Assembly: GCA_027422505.1 (NCBI GenBank)
Contig: JAPQWV010001117.1
Location: forward strand, 1-64,000
Length of the DNA stretch: 64,000 nucleotides
From: Craterostigma plantagineum
Lineage: Eukaryota; Streptophyta; Magnoliopsida; Lamiales; Linderniaceae
Direction of reading: 5' to 3'
Shown here: one piece after another, positions 11,113 through 23,255 of the stretch
How positions within the stretch are numbered: the stretch's first letter is position 1
Layout of the letters: every line of letters starts with the position of its first letter
The notes under the pieces: generated by a model
What the model was told of the DNA's origin: nothing
The model's database searches: none
The model's input: the letters and a program-made list of their open reading frames with translations, nothing else
Made by a program: the position numbers and the translations under genes

Positions 11113-11628
11113 TAGTTGTTAGTGGCGCACGGCGCATTAAGGCGCGAAGGGCCCGCCACAGCCATGGCGCTCGGCGCATGGCGCGGCGCGCGCAACATCG
11201 AAGGACGGCGCATTTGAATATTAAAGATTAAAAATATATAGGGGCTACATATAATGATAAGAATAACCAATATATATCATTAAAAAGTTATATATAACAA
11301 GCATATAAGCTTCATGAATCACTTTTGAGTTTTCTAGCTTCATTTTATTTTCTTCGTCCGCGTCTTACCCTACTACTAATTTTGTTGTGTTTAAAATAAA
11401 TATCTACAAGCTTTTGGGCCCATAAAATTTAAAAACTGAAAGGCCCAAATAAGCTTTTTGGACCGTGTCACCATGGGCAACGGCCCACGGCGCGGGCCAC
11501 GGTGACGTGGCGCGTGCCATGGCGTCGCCATGTTAAAGCCGTGTGCCATGTTTAAGAAATGGCGCAATCCTCTCGCAATTTGCGCCATGCGCCATGGCGC
11601 GCGCAATGGCGCGCCATAAACAACTATG
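11113..11628. mobile_element. GC-rich hAT-like MITE
   Basis: The ends form an inverted repeat: TAGTTGTTAGTGGCGC on the left and CATAGTTGTTTATGGCGC as the reverse complement of the right. Both arms continue in GGCGC-rich, self-complementary sequence, while the core is AT-rich. The flanks GCTTCCCC and GCTTCCAC match at 7 of 8 bases, consistent with an 8-bp hAT target duplication. It sits inside the Gypsy-C interior. Confidence 0.7.
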
Positions 11629-13710
11629 GCTTCCACAATTTCGAAATCGCAACACGCTCTTCTAGGAAGAAGTTCAAGTAGATTATATTTCCTTTGTCGA
11701 ATTCCAGGTCACGTCTTCTATATCTGCATAGCTTTTCCTGTCGATCTTGAAAAAAAAGAACCGCAGGTTTCGAAATCGATTAGATACAGTAGACACTAGC
11801 ACGTCGTGTAATCTTACGACTTCATCAGCGTACGTCTGTGCTAGTTTTTCTAGATAGTCTTTCATACATACTGGGAGGATTAGTAGCTTTGGTTAGACGA
11901 TTGACGATGTCACAAATATGAAGTCTTTGATTTTGAGGCATACGCAATAACTTGTCCTTCTTTCCCAAACGCACCCAAGTCTTGTCTCGACGCATCACTA
12001 TAGATAGTGAATTCTTTAAATATCCAAATTCGACAAGAATAAGAGTAGAAATGATTCTTCTCTTTAGTTCTTGAAAGACTTTCTCGTATTCAGCACTCCA
12101 TTCGAATTTAGCACCCTTTCAGTCAACTTGGTTAAAGAGGAAGCTATTAACGAGAAATCTTTGACGAAACTTTGATAGTATCCAGCTAATCCCCGAAACT
12201 CCGTATCTTAGTCATGTTCATTTGACGATTCCAACCTAAGATGGCTTGAGTCTTTGTTGGATCTATGAAGGTTCCTTCCTTGGATATGTGATGACCAAGA
12301 AGCTGATTTCATGTAGCCAAAATTCGCCTCTCAAAAGTTTTGTAAAAAAAAAAAAATAAAACGATTTCCTCGAAGAGTCTCTAGCACGATTAGCGTGAGG
12401 ATCTAAAATATAAGTATGTCATCGATAATGTCGATGACAAACTTATCCAAATATGGATGAAAAATCATTCATGTGGTTCATAAAGGCTGGTAGAGCATTT
12501 TGGGTCAAAGGGACATAATATAGAATTCGAAATAAATATACGAATCTCGAAAAACGATCGACTAGAAAAAGTATGTCACCCGCTTCTTCTTAGTTTTCAT
12601 ACCCAGTTAAATGATGTTGGAGTTTTCCGGGGAATGCTTGAATCAGCTTCTGTCATTAGAACGAGAACAGCTCAAGTGGAATCTCTTTCTTTTGGGAGCG
12701 ATATCCATTCAAAGCATAAGCAGGGGAATAGGTGATAATAGACTTAGGGATATCAAATTCGCAAATATTAGATAACCAATCAGTTTTGAGAAAAGATGTT
12801 GCTCCCTTGAATTGATTGAACAAATCATCAATCATAGGAAAAGGATATCTCTTTTGATCGCCCCCTTATTCCAATGATAGTAATCGAGACATCAACGAAC
12901 TGGCTTAATCATTTTCATGACGTAAAGAACAGGAGCACTGCATAGAAATGTAATAGGCTGAATGAATTTCTTATCTAATAGCTCCCTCAATTGCGTCCTG
13001 ATTTCTAAGCTCGATTATGGCCAATCGGTAAGGAGGTTACAAGGGTAGTTTTGGGAAGTGTGTCAATGGCAAACAAACCATCCAGTGTATGATTGTTCAG
13101 GTAGATCTTTGGTAATACATGAAGGAATTATTTTAGAATGGAAATACCGTCTATCTTCATCATAGCTACGAAGGCCAACATCCTACTATGAGATAAAAGT
13201 ATAAAAAGGATAGCAGCAAGTGATACATGTTGACATTAACCTTCAAATACCATTTCTGAAATCTCAACCTCCGGAAAGCAAAAAGGCTTTACTAAACAAT
13301 AAAGAATGGCGTGTGACGATGAAATAGATGATTCATGCCAATGGCATTGAGATCGATCAACGATAAAGGTATCAAGTTGGCTACAACAAATCTTAAGGAG
13401 TATATAACAACTCTTGAACACCAAGTCTTGATCAATAGATTCCCACGTGCAATATAAACCGCTAATCACATGTAGAAGGGATAATCAAGATTTGGTTGAC
13501 TTGTAGCAAGACTGTGCCAATTCGATAAAAACTTGAATCAATGATAAAATAGTTCGAGCGATCACCAAGGAACTCTTGGCCCAACAGAGAAAATTTGCCG
13601 CCAATATGTGAAGTTTCGAGGGCAAAAATGATGAGAACAATGTCGAACTCATGAGATTGATAACAAAATTTTCTACCAAGATTAGCCAACTAATAGTCTC
13701 GGACAATGTC

Positions 13711-14422
13711 GTTTTACACTTCTACAACCGTCGACTCACATATCCTAGTCCAAACGTTCCATGCAATCCACACAATGTCGTCGTTCACCAAGTTATTTAA
13801 TGTCTCTAGGACTTAAATGCCCTACACACGCTTTTATAGCGCATCTCATACCATCGAATGTCGAAACTCTCACGTTAGTGACGAATCATAAACAACATAT
13901 ACGTCCCTAAGGTTCAACCCTCCAGATTATGTATCTGGATTGAGAATTGATGTACTAAATAATGGCTACTCATTCTTTGTGTTAAGGAACATCCCTAACT
14001 CTCGAGGACAAACGAACAACACATAAACCTTAAGGTAAAGTAAAAAAAATAGAAAAAAAAAAAATCGACCCATCGTATATGGTGGAACTCCATGTATAAA
14101 AACATAATCTTAATACATCTGATATTGCTATGATTTCATCATTTGATCAACTCACATCTGAACTTATGCTTGCTCGATAGGAATCGTAGAACCATGAAAA
14201 ATGTGTCATTTGTATCAAGGAACAGACCAAGAAACATAACTCGAAGGACCACGAAAGACGTGTCCCTAGACTTGTCATCAAGAAGAATTGAAGGCGCCAT
14301 AACGACTATGAATGAAACAGATAGAGAGATCGAGATCAATGTTGAGAATAAAACATCTTCCCCAAGAAAGAGAATAGATCCACTGGCAATACCAAAGAAA
14401 GAAATAATAATGAATGCAACAA
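13711..14422 (-). other. Gypsy-C leader and gag region, no frame recognised
   Basis: This is where gag should lie, between the primer site and the protease. Only short frames exist (14143-14430 plus, 14139-14339 minus) and none resembles a gag protein. It is either heavily decayed or replaced sequence. Confidence 0.5.
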
Positions 14423-14435
14423 GGCTCTGATACCA
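14423..14435 (-). other. Gypsy-C primer-binding site
   Basis: The minus strand reads TGGTATCAGAGCC a few bases inside the 5' LTR, complementary to the 3' end of initiator tRNA-Met, the usual primer of plant LTR elements. Confidence 0.85.
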
Positions 14436-15174
14436 CCAAAACTGTCACACCCCGACCCGTGTCGAAGATGCAACAGCCGCCGCGTTTATCAATAAACGCA
14501 AGGCTTGATATCAACTCACACTTCGCGAAATAAAAATCACACGAAAGAAGTCGTAATAAAGACTCGATGAAATATCGGATGATACTTCACATTATACATA
14601 ATAATTCAAACCTCGACCAATGAAGGAATTTTATACACAAAACATCCACCTAAAAGACATACTCTGCCAATGGATCTATTGATGTAAAAGGAAGGTGGAA
14701 TACCAGAGTAGAGGAATCAGCAGCAGAAACGACGAACGAGAATGGCAAACCTCCCAAGCAAAAGACGACCTAGAAGGAAATATATATAGATATATATGTA
14801 TATATGGGTTGAGCAAAGCTCAGTGAGAATATAATACGGACACACTTTACCCTCACGGAAGGTGCATCCTTTACTATGAAATCATAACAATTCAAATATA
14901 TCGATCACTCCATTTACACGTTAACATTTTCCACCACTCATACAAGACACAAACGACAACCAGTTATCACGAGACAGTTAGGTACGCAATAAAAATCCAC
15001 ATAGTCACATATCATACGCGCGGGTGGCCATCTACTCCCTCGAACTGATCTCCCCGTCGAGAGTCAGACGAGTCCATCATCGTACTCTAGACCATGAGCC
15101 GTAACTAATACATCCACTACTATAACATGCATACCCCACACACGGTGATGTTGGCCGAGCTAGTACTCGATATG

Positions 15175-15370
15175 CCACTCTCACTCACCCGAACCGTGGC
15201 CATTCGGGCTACTAATCAATATATGTGCCACTCTCACTCACCCGAACCGTGGCTATTCGGGCTACTGATAGATATATGCCACTCTCACTCACCCGAACCG
15301 TGGCAATTCGGGCTACTAATCAATGTATGTGCCACTCTCACTCACCCGAACCGTGGCAATTCGGGCTACT
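15175..15370. repeat. Four-unit 52-bp tandem array (second LTR copy)
   Basis: Units start at about 15175, 15228, 15279 and 15332, collinear with the array at 9071-9266. The unit number is the same in both LTRs, so it predates insertion. Confidence 0.9.
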
Positions 15371-15589
15371 TCGACTTGGTACCAAGTTTATGCAACATCA
15401 AAATATCAAACAATATCACGTTTGTATCACAATCGAATAAACAATATTGAACAGTGACACGCCATCATGTCACGTATACTCATACAAACATCAACTCAAT
15501 TCAAAAGCCACCCATAAAACTAATTACTCATCAACCCCGACAAGACTACACGATCTATAGCCGACAAGGCCTCCTATCAGTAAGACCAA

Positions 15590-15956
15590 GGGCTCGTTTG
15601 ATATCGTGTTTAGGGATTACATGGGTATAAGTTATTTGTGTATAGCTATACAAGGATTTTGTTGATGTTATATTTTAATATGTTTGATATGCGTGTATTA
15701 ATTATTTGTGTAATGATATAAATTGCGTTTGATAGATGTGTTTGAGATGTGTATAGGTGTGTATGGATTAGTAATACACACCCCATAACCACCTTAGAGG
15801 TGGGTATGAATATACAAGGCCTATAATCAAAATCCTTGTAATAGACGTGTATAGCCATACAAGGCATGTATGGTTATACACAGATATCAAACACAAGCCA
15901 ACTTATTCACCCCATACACACCAATACACACTCATACCCACATATCAAACGAGCCC
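15590..15956. mobile_element. MITE with GGGCTCGTTTGATA termini, TSD CAA
   Basis: The termini GGGCTCGTTTGATAT and its inverse complement (ATATCAAACGAGCCC) flank 367 bp without coding potential, with internal TATACAAGG/CCTTGTATA inverted blocks. CAA occurs on both sides (15587-15589 and 15957-15959), whereas the other Gypsy-C LTR has it once at the equivalent site. Three-base duplications and such termini fit a PIF/Harbinger (Tourist-like) MITE. CAA is not the usual TWA target. Confidence 0.88.
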
Positions 15957-17020
15957 CAAGACGTAAAATAGTAACACGTCATCACGTCATGTAATGCACG
16001 TGTAACCGTCGAAACAATGCAAGGCAACATCCCTAAAACTCTTCGATCACCACAAACCTAAATATTCTATAGCCGACAAGGCTCCCAATTGCAAATCACC
16101 ACAATATCACCACATTTTATAGAACGACGAAGTATAACGACGACACAAACTGATGACATCAAATACGGTGTAAAACGACCCGAAGCAGGGTCCACACATC
16201 CTGTGAAGGGAAGGTGTCCCCGTATTACCAACTCACCAGGTGAACTCCAGCTTTCCCAAAATCCGAGGCTACTCTTGTAAATGTAGTCGCTGCTCTTCGC
16301 CTAAATCATGATATCATAAGCTCAAGAGGTCAATGCATCAATAGTAAGCAAAGTTTTTAAGAACTATAGCGTAAACACGAAATCCGGTATCAAAAGAGCG
16401 TTGAACTGCTACAGGAACATAATTTGAAGCTGTAATTTTGTTTGAAGAGCAGCTGAAGCAGTAAATGATAAATATTTCTAAATCCTTTGATAATTCACCA
16501 GAAAATTTCTGTTTTGCGGCATAAACTTCAAAAATTCATAACAATTGGCACAAGTATCGGATCGAGATGATTCCAAAGGCTGTGAACAGCCAATAAAGTC
16601 ATATTTCCACAGAAACAGGTTTAGCAAGATTTGGAGTACTGTGGCTAGTTCAAATTCGCTAAAATCAGTAACTGCTCGAACAAAAATTTTCCTGTTTCGC
16701 AGCTGAATGTTCGAAAATTCGTAAGAAATTCTACGAGTATCGGATTGAGCTGATTTCTGCGGCTGAGAAAAGCTAAAGATCTTAGCTTCCAAAAGCAATC
16801 AGATTCGAAAAGATCGGAGCTCAATAACTAGGTCAAATTTGCAGAAAACTGAAGCTGCGCATAATAATATTTCTGAAAACCTAGCATTAGAACGAATCAG
16901 AAGGAGATGCAAACCTTTATGAAGCTTAAGAGAGATATGAACTATTCAAACCCCAGCTTCACACGTTCAATTCTCTTTTTTTTTTCGTCACAGACGCCAT
17001 AAGAGAAGAATGATGGTAAG

Positions 17021-17030
17021 GAGATAAGTA
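17021..17030. repeat. MULE target-site duplication, left copy
   Basis: GAGATAAGTA occurs here and again at 20858-20867, while the intact Gypsy-C LTR has it once (about 10567-10576). MULE duplications are usually 8-10 bp. Confidence 0.92.
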
Positions 17031-17777
17031 GAGAGAATTACATAAACGGTGTTATTTTGATATCAGAATTACAAAATTAATTGAGTTTTTAAACCTTTTA
17101 CAAAACTAATCAACTTTTTTATTTCAAACTATTTTTATTTTTATTTTAACCACGTAAATACTTGAAATTATAAATTTTAACTGTTGTTATATTCAAATAG
17201 CACAAAATTTGTTAATAATTAAATTTTTACCCCAAATTATTTCAACTCAAATATATTAAAAATATATAAGAAATAATCAAAAGAAATATTGACTTAATAT
17301 AGACTCCAACGTTTGAAGATGGCTAATAGAAAGAGATCACAGTAAGAAGAAATACCACTTTTCTTTTCAAGCCACTAAGAAGAGATAGTACTGTAGTTTC
17401 GATTTCCTTTATCGAAGATTGTAAGTTAGTTTTGGTTTCATAGCTCATCACGTTTGTTATGTGGGTCCACTCTTTTTGTTATGTGGGTCCACTCTTTGAT
17501 TGATTGATTCATGATGTGATTGTGTGATTCAATTTAATTATGAGACATTCACCAGTGTCGCAGTTCATTGGTAATCTATTTGACTTGCAAAATTATATTT
17601 TTAATGGAAGGCTCGATGAATATAGTGGAATACTGAAAAGCTCATTTTAATTCTGTTATTTGTCTTTGACTCGCAGTCGCATTAGATATGATATTAATGA
17701 AAGGCTCGTTGAACTTCATTATGTGATGTTGATTTTTACTGTATATTTTTAACAGTATTGTTCTAAAATTTCAGATT

Positions 17778-20399
17778 TTGATTTGCAGGAAATATGCCGA
17801 ATTCAGTTACTGCGATGCTATATTGGGTGGCAAATTAACCACAATTGGTAATCACACAGTTTATGATCAAGCTCCAAAAGATAGTAGAGTATTTTCACGC
17901 GATATTTCATTTTATACACTGTTAACTCAATTACGAGAAATTAGCGGAGTGCATGACAGTTTGTTGAAGGTGTACGTGCAGTATATGGCAATAGATGATA
18001 CAAATCGCGTTGGTTCATTTTTCCACGCCATAGATAGTGATGGCTTGCTTACTTATGTCTTTGATGCGCAACGGAATGCAACTGGGATAAACATGTACAT
18101 TGAAGAGGTCTCCATGACAGAGATTCCAGGTATAGTTTGGTTTTCATTATTTTTCAGCCTCTTTTTGACTTTAATTTTAATACGCTTTTCACTATGGCGG
18201 TGGTCATTCAGAAATATCCGTTGACGATCAATCGTTTGAAAATGAGCCACAACTTGAGACACCTATAGATGCTTCTACAGAGAATCATCCATCGTGGAAC
18301 CCAAGAAATTTATTTACATCTTATGTGCCTCCCATATTAGCAGATTCCATTGGCACTCCAAACAAAGTCAACTATGGTAAGAATGAGTATTTATTCGATA
18401 CAATGCATGCTTTGACTCAAAAGAGGATCTTCAGTTGGCAGTTCAAAGATATTGTATAGAAGTAGCTAGGAGGTCGTATGAAAACTAGTACTCGAAAAGT
18501 GTACGAGGTGCGATGTCCACAAGAAAAAGGTATACGGTCTTGCAATTGGAGAATCAGAGGTATATTGAAGAAAAAATCACAAATGTGCAAGGTCTCTATG
18601 TACGAAAGGGAGCACAAATGTTATATTAGTAGTAATTTATCTTTGGAGCATAAGAACTTAAGCGTGAGATTGATAGCCTCTGAAATACTTGGGGATATTA
18701 AGGGAGATCCTGCCATCACTGTTGCTGAGGTTCGTAGACTGATTAAAAATGAGTTCAGTTTTGATATTAAGAGCAACAAAGCTCGACGAGCAGTAAGTGT
18801 AGCGGTTCATGAAATATATGGCACGTGGGAAACGTCTGTTCCAAAACTACCCTGTTTTCTTCAAGCAGTACAAAATAAAAATCCAGGTATTATTTCATTT
18901 ATTATTGTTATTATAATTATCATCTTTATATTTTCTTATTACTTGCTTTTATTATTCTTCGACGATATTCTTAAATTTTATGCAGGAACTATTGTCAAAT
19001 ATGACAATATACCTCTCGAGAATGGTGATTCTATGATGAATTGTGTTTTGGACTTTCGGTCCGTGTATTGATGCGTACAAGCATTGTCGGCCCGTTATTA
19101 CAATTGATGCGACCCACTTGCAATCAAACTATGAATGCCGCTCTTGATGCGGGTGGTCATATTTTGCCATTAGCTTTTGCTTTAGTAGACGAGGAATCAT
19201 AATACGCATGGCATTGGTTTCTTGATCTCCTTAGTACGCATATTATTCAAGGGCAACGAAAGACATGTTTGATATCTGATCGAGGTTCTGGCTTGGTAGG
19301 AGCTCTACCGTCCTCCCTGCATTCTCTGAACCAGAGGGCTGCTATAGATTTTGTATGCGGCATGTAATGTCAAATTTCATGGAAAAATACAAAAGTTCTC
19401 TTTTAAAGAGCATGGCGTGGTCAGCTGCATATGCAGAAGATGTAGAAAAGTTTAACAACATCATGAAGAACATTGAAAAAATTAACACTGGAGCATATCA
19501 ATGGTTGAAAGAGATAGATCCAGAACGATGGACCTTTGCTTATGATGGTGGCGCAAGGTATATCTTTATTTTTCATATATATTGATATATTTACTAACAT
19601 TGTTATTATAGGTATGGGTCTGCAACATCAAATTGGTCAGAGATCATGAATAGTGTACTAAGGGGCGCTCGTCGGCTACCTCCCACAGCTATTGCACAAG
19701 CCACTTTTTGTGTTGTCTAGACTACTTTCAAGAACATCGGAGAGAGATAGAACGCTTGAAAAAAGAACGATATTTATGGCCTGAAAACGTCCATCATCAA
19801 TATAGTCGTTGGGATAATAGAGCTACAAAACATTCAGTTCGCCCATACAACACGGTTACTAGGACGACGCCTGTTATTACCCCAGGTAAACCAGGTCGTC
19901 ATCCTAAAGTTCACCATGTCAATCTCAAAGATCATTCTTGTACATGTCGCAAGTGGTTGGTTTACAAGATTCCATGCTCACATGCAATGCAGGTATCTGT
20001 ATTATTATTATCATCATTATTATCATCGTTGTTGTTGTTATTATTAGTATATTTATTATTATTATTATTAGTGTTATTATTATCATCATCATCATCGTTG
20101 TTGTTGTTGTTATTATTATTATTATTATTTGCTCTATGTTCTTTCAGGTTTGCAAGTATTTTAAAGTTGATCCATGTGAATATGTTCCAGACGATTTGGA
20201 ATTGAAATATTGGAGGCAACATATTCGTATCAGTTGAGTGTCCATTAGAAGAGTCATGTTGGAAACCTCCTTTTCATCTGGTACACAATCCTTATTTACG
20301 TCCAGAGAGAAAAGTCGAACGAAAGCGAACACGGCGATATTCATGTGGAATGGACCGTCACAAGAAACACTCAAGGAAAAATAATGATGATTTGTCATG
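17778..20399 (+). pseudogene. MULE (MuDR-type) transposase, decayed
   Basis: An N-terminal exon (17778-18140) is followed by the MuDR DNA-binding-type segment (18430-18880; VYEVRCPQEKGIRSCNWRI). The catalytic domain around 19040-19560 shows VITIDATHL and LISDRGSG, two of the expected acidic positions. The SWIM zinc finger (about 19930-19990, CTCRKWLVYKIPCSHAM) precedes a final exon starting VCKYFKVDPCEYVP. Introns are plausible at 18885-18983, 19559-19611 and 19992-20147. Lesions include a frameshift after VLDFR (about 19065), stops in the catalytic domain (about 19142-19240), a frameshift near 19705 and another near 20230. No intact transposase can be made. Confidence 0.85.
19995..20131. repeat. 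TTA/TTG/TCA trinucleotide microsatellite in MULE intron
   Basis: About 137 bp of interrupted TAT/TCA/TTG triplets between the SWIM exon and the last exon. Long open frames across it (poly-Leu/Ile or poly-Asn/Asp) are products of the repeat. It was probably longer-range expansion within an intron. Confidence 0.85.
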
Positions 20400-20992
20400 A
20401 CAACTTATCTTGAATTTTTTATCAGATATTGCTTATTTGAATGTTTTATGAATTTTTATAAATTTTGATAGTACGAATTTTTATAAATGTTGATAGTACG
20501 AGTTCAATGTATAGTTATTTATTTTTCTTTTAATTTATTTTTAATGAATATATTGGTTAATTAATCAATATTTTTGCTTAATATAGTTGTAGAAGAATTC
20601 TATCGTGTTTCTATGAAACAAGGCATTTCTTTAAGTAACATATTTTTAATATATTTGAGTTAAAATAATTTGGGGTAAAAACTTAATTATTAACAAATTT
20701 TGTGCTATTTGAATATAACAACAGTTAAATTTATAATTTCAAAATGAAAATAAAAATAGTTTGAAATAAAAAAGTTGATTAGTTTTGTAACATGTTTAAA
20801 AACTTAACTAGTTTTGTAATTCCGATCTCAAAATAACACCGTTTCTGTAATTCTCTCGAGATAAGTATGAAGAAAGTGGTAGAATATAATGACGGCTTTG
20901 CACTAAAAATAATATTGAGAATTGGGCTAGGCTTAGACCGAGTGAAAGAAAAAAGAATGGGTCAGGCTTGTTTTATTACAGATGTTATAACA

Positions 20993-21252
20993 TATCGGCC
21001 CGAGGTATTAGCTCGGCCTGACAAAAAAAAATTTCAACAATAATTCAGGCCGGAAGCCCGCGTTTCGATTTTAAACGGCCCGAAACCGTAACCATCAAAC
21101 CCCCTCCCGTTTTTATACTAAAAGTTCTAAGTTTAATTCTTTCTACCTTACGGCTCTAATTTCACAATTGATCCTTAATTTAAAATATTTTAAAATTCTA
21201 ACTCCAGTTTTAGTTTAAGTTCCAAAAATATTTTAGAAATTGAATTTAAGAC
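20993..21252. other. Unassigned flank between Gypsy-C and Copia-D
   Basis: It begins with a GC-rich palindrome-like stretch (TCGGCCCGAGGTATTAGCTCGGCCTGA) split over 20993-21021, then becomes AT-rich. It shows no coding sequence and no match to either adjacent element. It may be a remnant of a further transposon. Confidence 0.4.
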
Positions 21253-23247
21253 AAAGGCGATCTTGCGAGAGGATGGCTGTCTAGAGGCTATCGATGGAAA
21301 ACCAGCTACAGTGACAGACGACAAGAAATGGAACGGGATGGACGGGAGCGCTGTCACAAATCCCCATCTGGCACTAGCAGATGAGATATTGTCCACTGTC
21401 GAAGAAAAGAAAACGGCAAAGGAGATTTGGGACCACCTAACCAATCTGTACGAGCCGACGTCGTTACACAACAAAATTTTCTTGAAGAGAAAATCGTTCA
21501 CCTTGAGAATGTCTGAATCTACTTCGGTGACGGAGCATCTCAACGCCTTGAATACTCTATTTTCCCAGCTAACATCGTTGGGGTACAAAACGGAGGATAA
21601 AGAACGTGTAGAAATTCTACTTCAAAGTCTGCCTGATTCGTATGATCAACTCATCATCAACTTGACGAACAACGCGAAAGTTCTGGTCTTCAATGACATC
21701 GCGGCTGCTATTCTCGAAGAAGAAAATCGGCGAAAGAACAAGGAGGACCAACAAGTAGGCTCGCAACAGGTTGAAGCTTTGACGGTGATGAGAGGAAGAT
21801 CAACGGAACGTGGTTCAAGTGGGAGTCACATTCAAGGCAGGGGAAAATCAATAAGTACGCAGAAGGATATGAAATACTGCCACTGTGGAAAGAAGGGTCA
21901 CTTGAAGAAGGATTGTTGGAGCCTGAAGAATTCCAATCCTCAAGGATTGTTGGAGCCTGAAGAATTCCAATCCTCAAGCAGCTATCTCAACGTTGAGCAG
22001 GAAGGTGTACGACGAGATATGGCTTCTTGACTCAGACGCAACTTATCATATGACCTCTCGAAGAGACTGGTTCAACTACTACGAACCTATTTTAGGAGGA
22101 TCTGTACAGTTGCGAAGATAATGCCTTAAAGATCGTAGGCGTTGGAACCGTGAGGTTGAAGTTGCACAACGGTACAGTTCGTACTATTCAAGGAGTGCGA
22201 CACGTGGAAGGTCTCAAGAAGAATGAAAATATTCCGTGGAGCACTTGTAGTCATGAAAGGAGAAAAAGTTGCTGCAAATTTGTATATGCTGTTGGGAGAA
22301 ACGGTGCAAGAAGGGGAAGCGTCTGTGGCTTCAGGAAATTCAACCGAAAGATCTACTATGCTATGGCATCAGAAGCTCGGGCATATGTCGGAACAAGGAA
22401 TGAAAATTCTTGCGGGCCAAAATCTACTTCCAGGTTTCACGAAGGTGTCACTACCGTTCTGTGAGCACTGTGTAGCAAATAAGCAGCATCGCCTACAGTT
22501 CAACACGTCAAATTCTAGAAGCAACAATATTCTAGAATTGGTTCACTCTGATGTATGGCAGTCACCGGTTTCATCCCGAGGAGGAGGAAAGTACTTCGTG
22601 TCTTTCATCGACGATTACTCTAGGAGATGTTGGGTGTATATCATCAAGAGTAAGGGAGATATGTTCGTTACCTTCAAGAATTTCAAGGCTCGTGTCGAAC
22701 TTGATACAGGAAAGAAGATCAAATGTTTGAGGACGGATAATGGGGGAGAATATACTGGCAATGAATTTGATAGCTTTTGCAAAAGAGAAGGCATCAAAAG
22801 GCCTTCACTACGGCGTATACTCCACAACAAAATGGAGTGGCGGAGCGGATGAACAGGACTCTGTTGCAAAGAACAAGAGCCATGTTGGGAGCTGCAGGTC
22901 TGGAAATCATACTGGGCAGAAGCAATCAACACCGCCTGCTATGTGGTCAATCGATCGCTTTCAACGGCAACTGATCAGAAGACGCCGATGGAGATGCGGA
23001 CCGGGAAGCCAACGGATTATTCCAAACTCCATGTATTTGAAAGTCATGTGTACGTGATGTACAATGCCCGAGAAACTACGAAGCTGGATCCGAGTCCAGA
23101 AAGTGTTTGTTCTTGGGGTATACTGATGGTGTGAAGGGATATCGCCTATGGGATTCCACTGCCTACAAGGTTGTCATCAGCAGGAAAGTTATCTTCTTAG
23201 AAGATAAACTAATGAGAGAAAATGATAGAACTACAAAGGAAAGCCCA

Positions 23248-23255
23248 GAGACTAC
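23248..23255. repeat. hAT target-site duplication, left copy
   Basis: GAGACTAC here and at 24267-24274, exactly flanking the nested element. The 8-bp length is diagnostic of hAT. Confidence 0.9.

Larger units (their letters stand above)
10641..13710 (-). pseudogene. Gypsy-C pol remnant (protease?, RT, RNase H, integrase)
   Basis: Read on the minus strand in several frames. Around 13010-12900 is the start of a Ty3-type reverse transcriptase (LRELLDKKFIQP, SAPVLYV). At 12860-12790 is a degenerate IDDLFNQFKGAT. At 12470-12415 is HPYLDKFVI followed by a DD pair (IDDIL), the catalytic region. At 12300-12060 lie the connection and RNase H start, resembling EVSFLGHVIS and PTKTQAI. At 11865-11683 is part of the integrase core (YADEVVRLHDVLVSTVS). 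The end of pol at 10844 has KEETWEAEELT and FRGRNFLKGE, as in chromovirus-like Gypsy tails that run into the purine tract. No frame is long enough to be functional; stops and frameshifts are frequent. A possible protease lies near 13700-13500. Confidence 0.7.
17031..20857 (+). mobile_element. Mutator-like element (MULE) with long terminal inverted repeats
   Basis: 3,827 bp. Both ends begin GAGAGAATTACA and then AAACGGTGTTATTTTGA; the inverted arms run about 230 bp (17031-17266 and 20632-20857), differing by some substitutions and a roughly 12-bp indel. A perfect 10-bp target duplication flanks it. The interior holds a decayed MuDR-type transposase on the plus strand. Long arms plus transposase indicate a once autonomous MULE. 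Confidence 0.93.
8339..20992 (-). mobile_element. Gypsy LTR retrotransposon with long LTRs (Gypsy-C)
   Basis: Two LTR copies (8339-10700 and 14443-20992) are nearly collinear once nested insertions are removed, leaving about 2.36 and 2.34 kb. On the minus strand the LTR runs TGTTATAACATC...GGTGTGACA. The primer site TGGTATCAGAGCC (complement at 14423-14435) follows the 5' LTR, and the purine tract GAAGGGGGAGATA (complement at 10701-10713) precedes the 3' LTR. Orientation is therefore minus. The interior is only 3.7 kb and contains decayed reverse transcriptase, integrase and the end of pol. Three younger elements are nested: a GC-rich MITE (11113-11628), a MITE (15590-15956) and a MULE (17031-20857). 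No matching target-site duplication is visible at the outer ends. Confidence 0.85.
14443..20992 (-). repeat. Gypsy-C 5' LTR with two nested transposons
   Basis: It starts TGTCACACCCCGACCCG and ends GTTATAACA on the plus strand. Compared with the other LTR it has two insertions, 15590-15956 and 17031-20857, each with an exact duplication of the target present once in the intact LTR. Removing them leaves about 2.34 kb collinear with 8339-10700. Confidence 0.9.

Noticed and set aside
14423..14435. Sequence complementary to the tRNA-Met end as part of a tRNA gene
   Set aside because: Only 13 bases match and they sit exactly at an LTR edge, so it is a primer-binding site.
19938..20237. Hydrophobic poly-Ile/Val or poly-Leu frames and an antisense poly-Asn/Asp frame
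   Set aside because: All come from the TTA/TCA/TTG microsatellite in the transposase intron.
8339..20992. Treating the two 2.3-kb repeats as a segmental duplication
   Set aside because: A primer site and purine tract lie at the inner edges and pol remnants in between, so they are LTRs.
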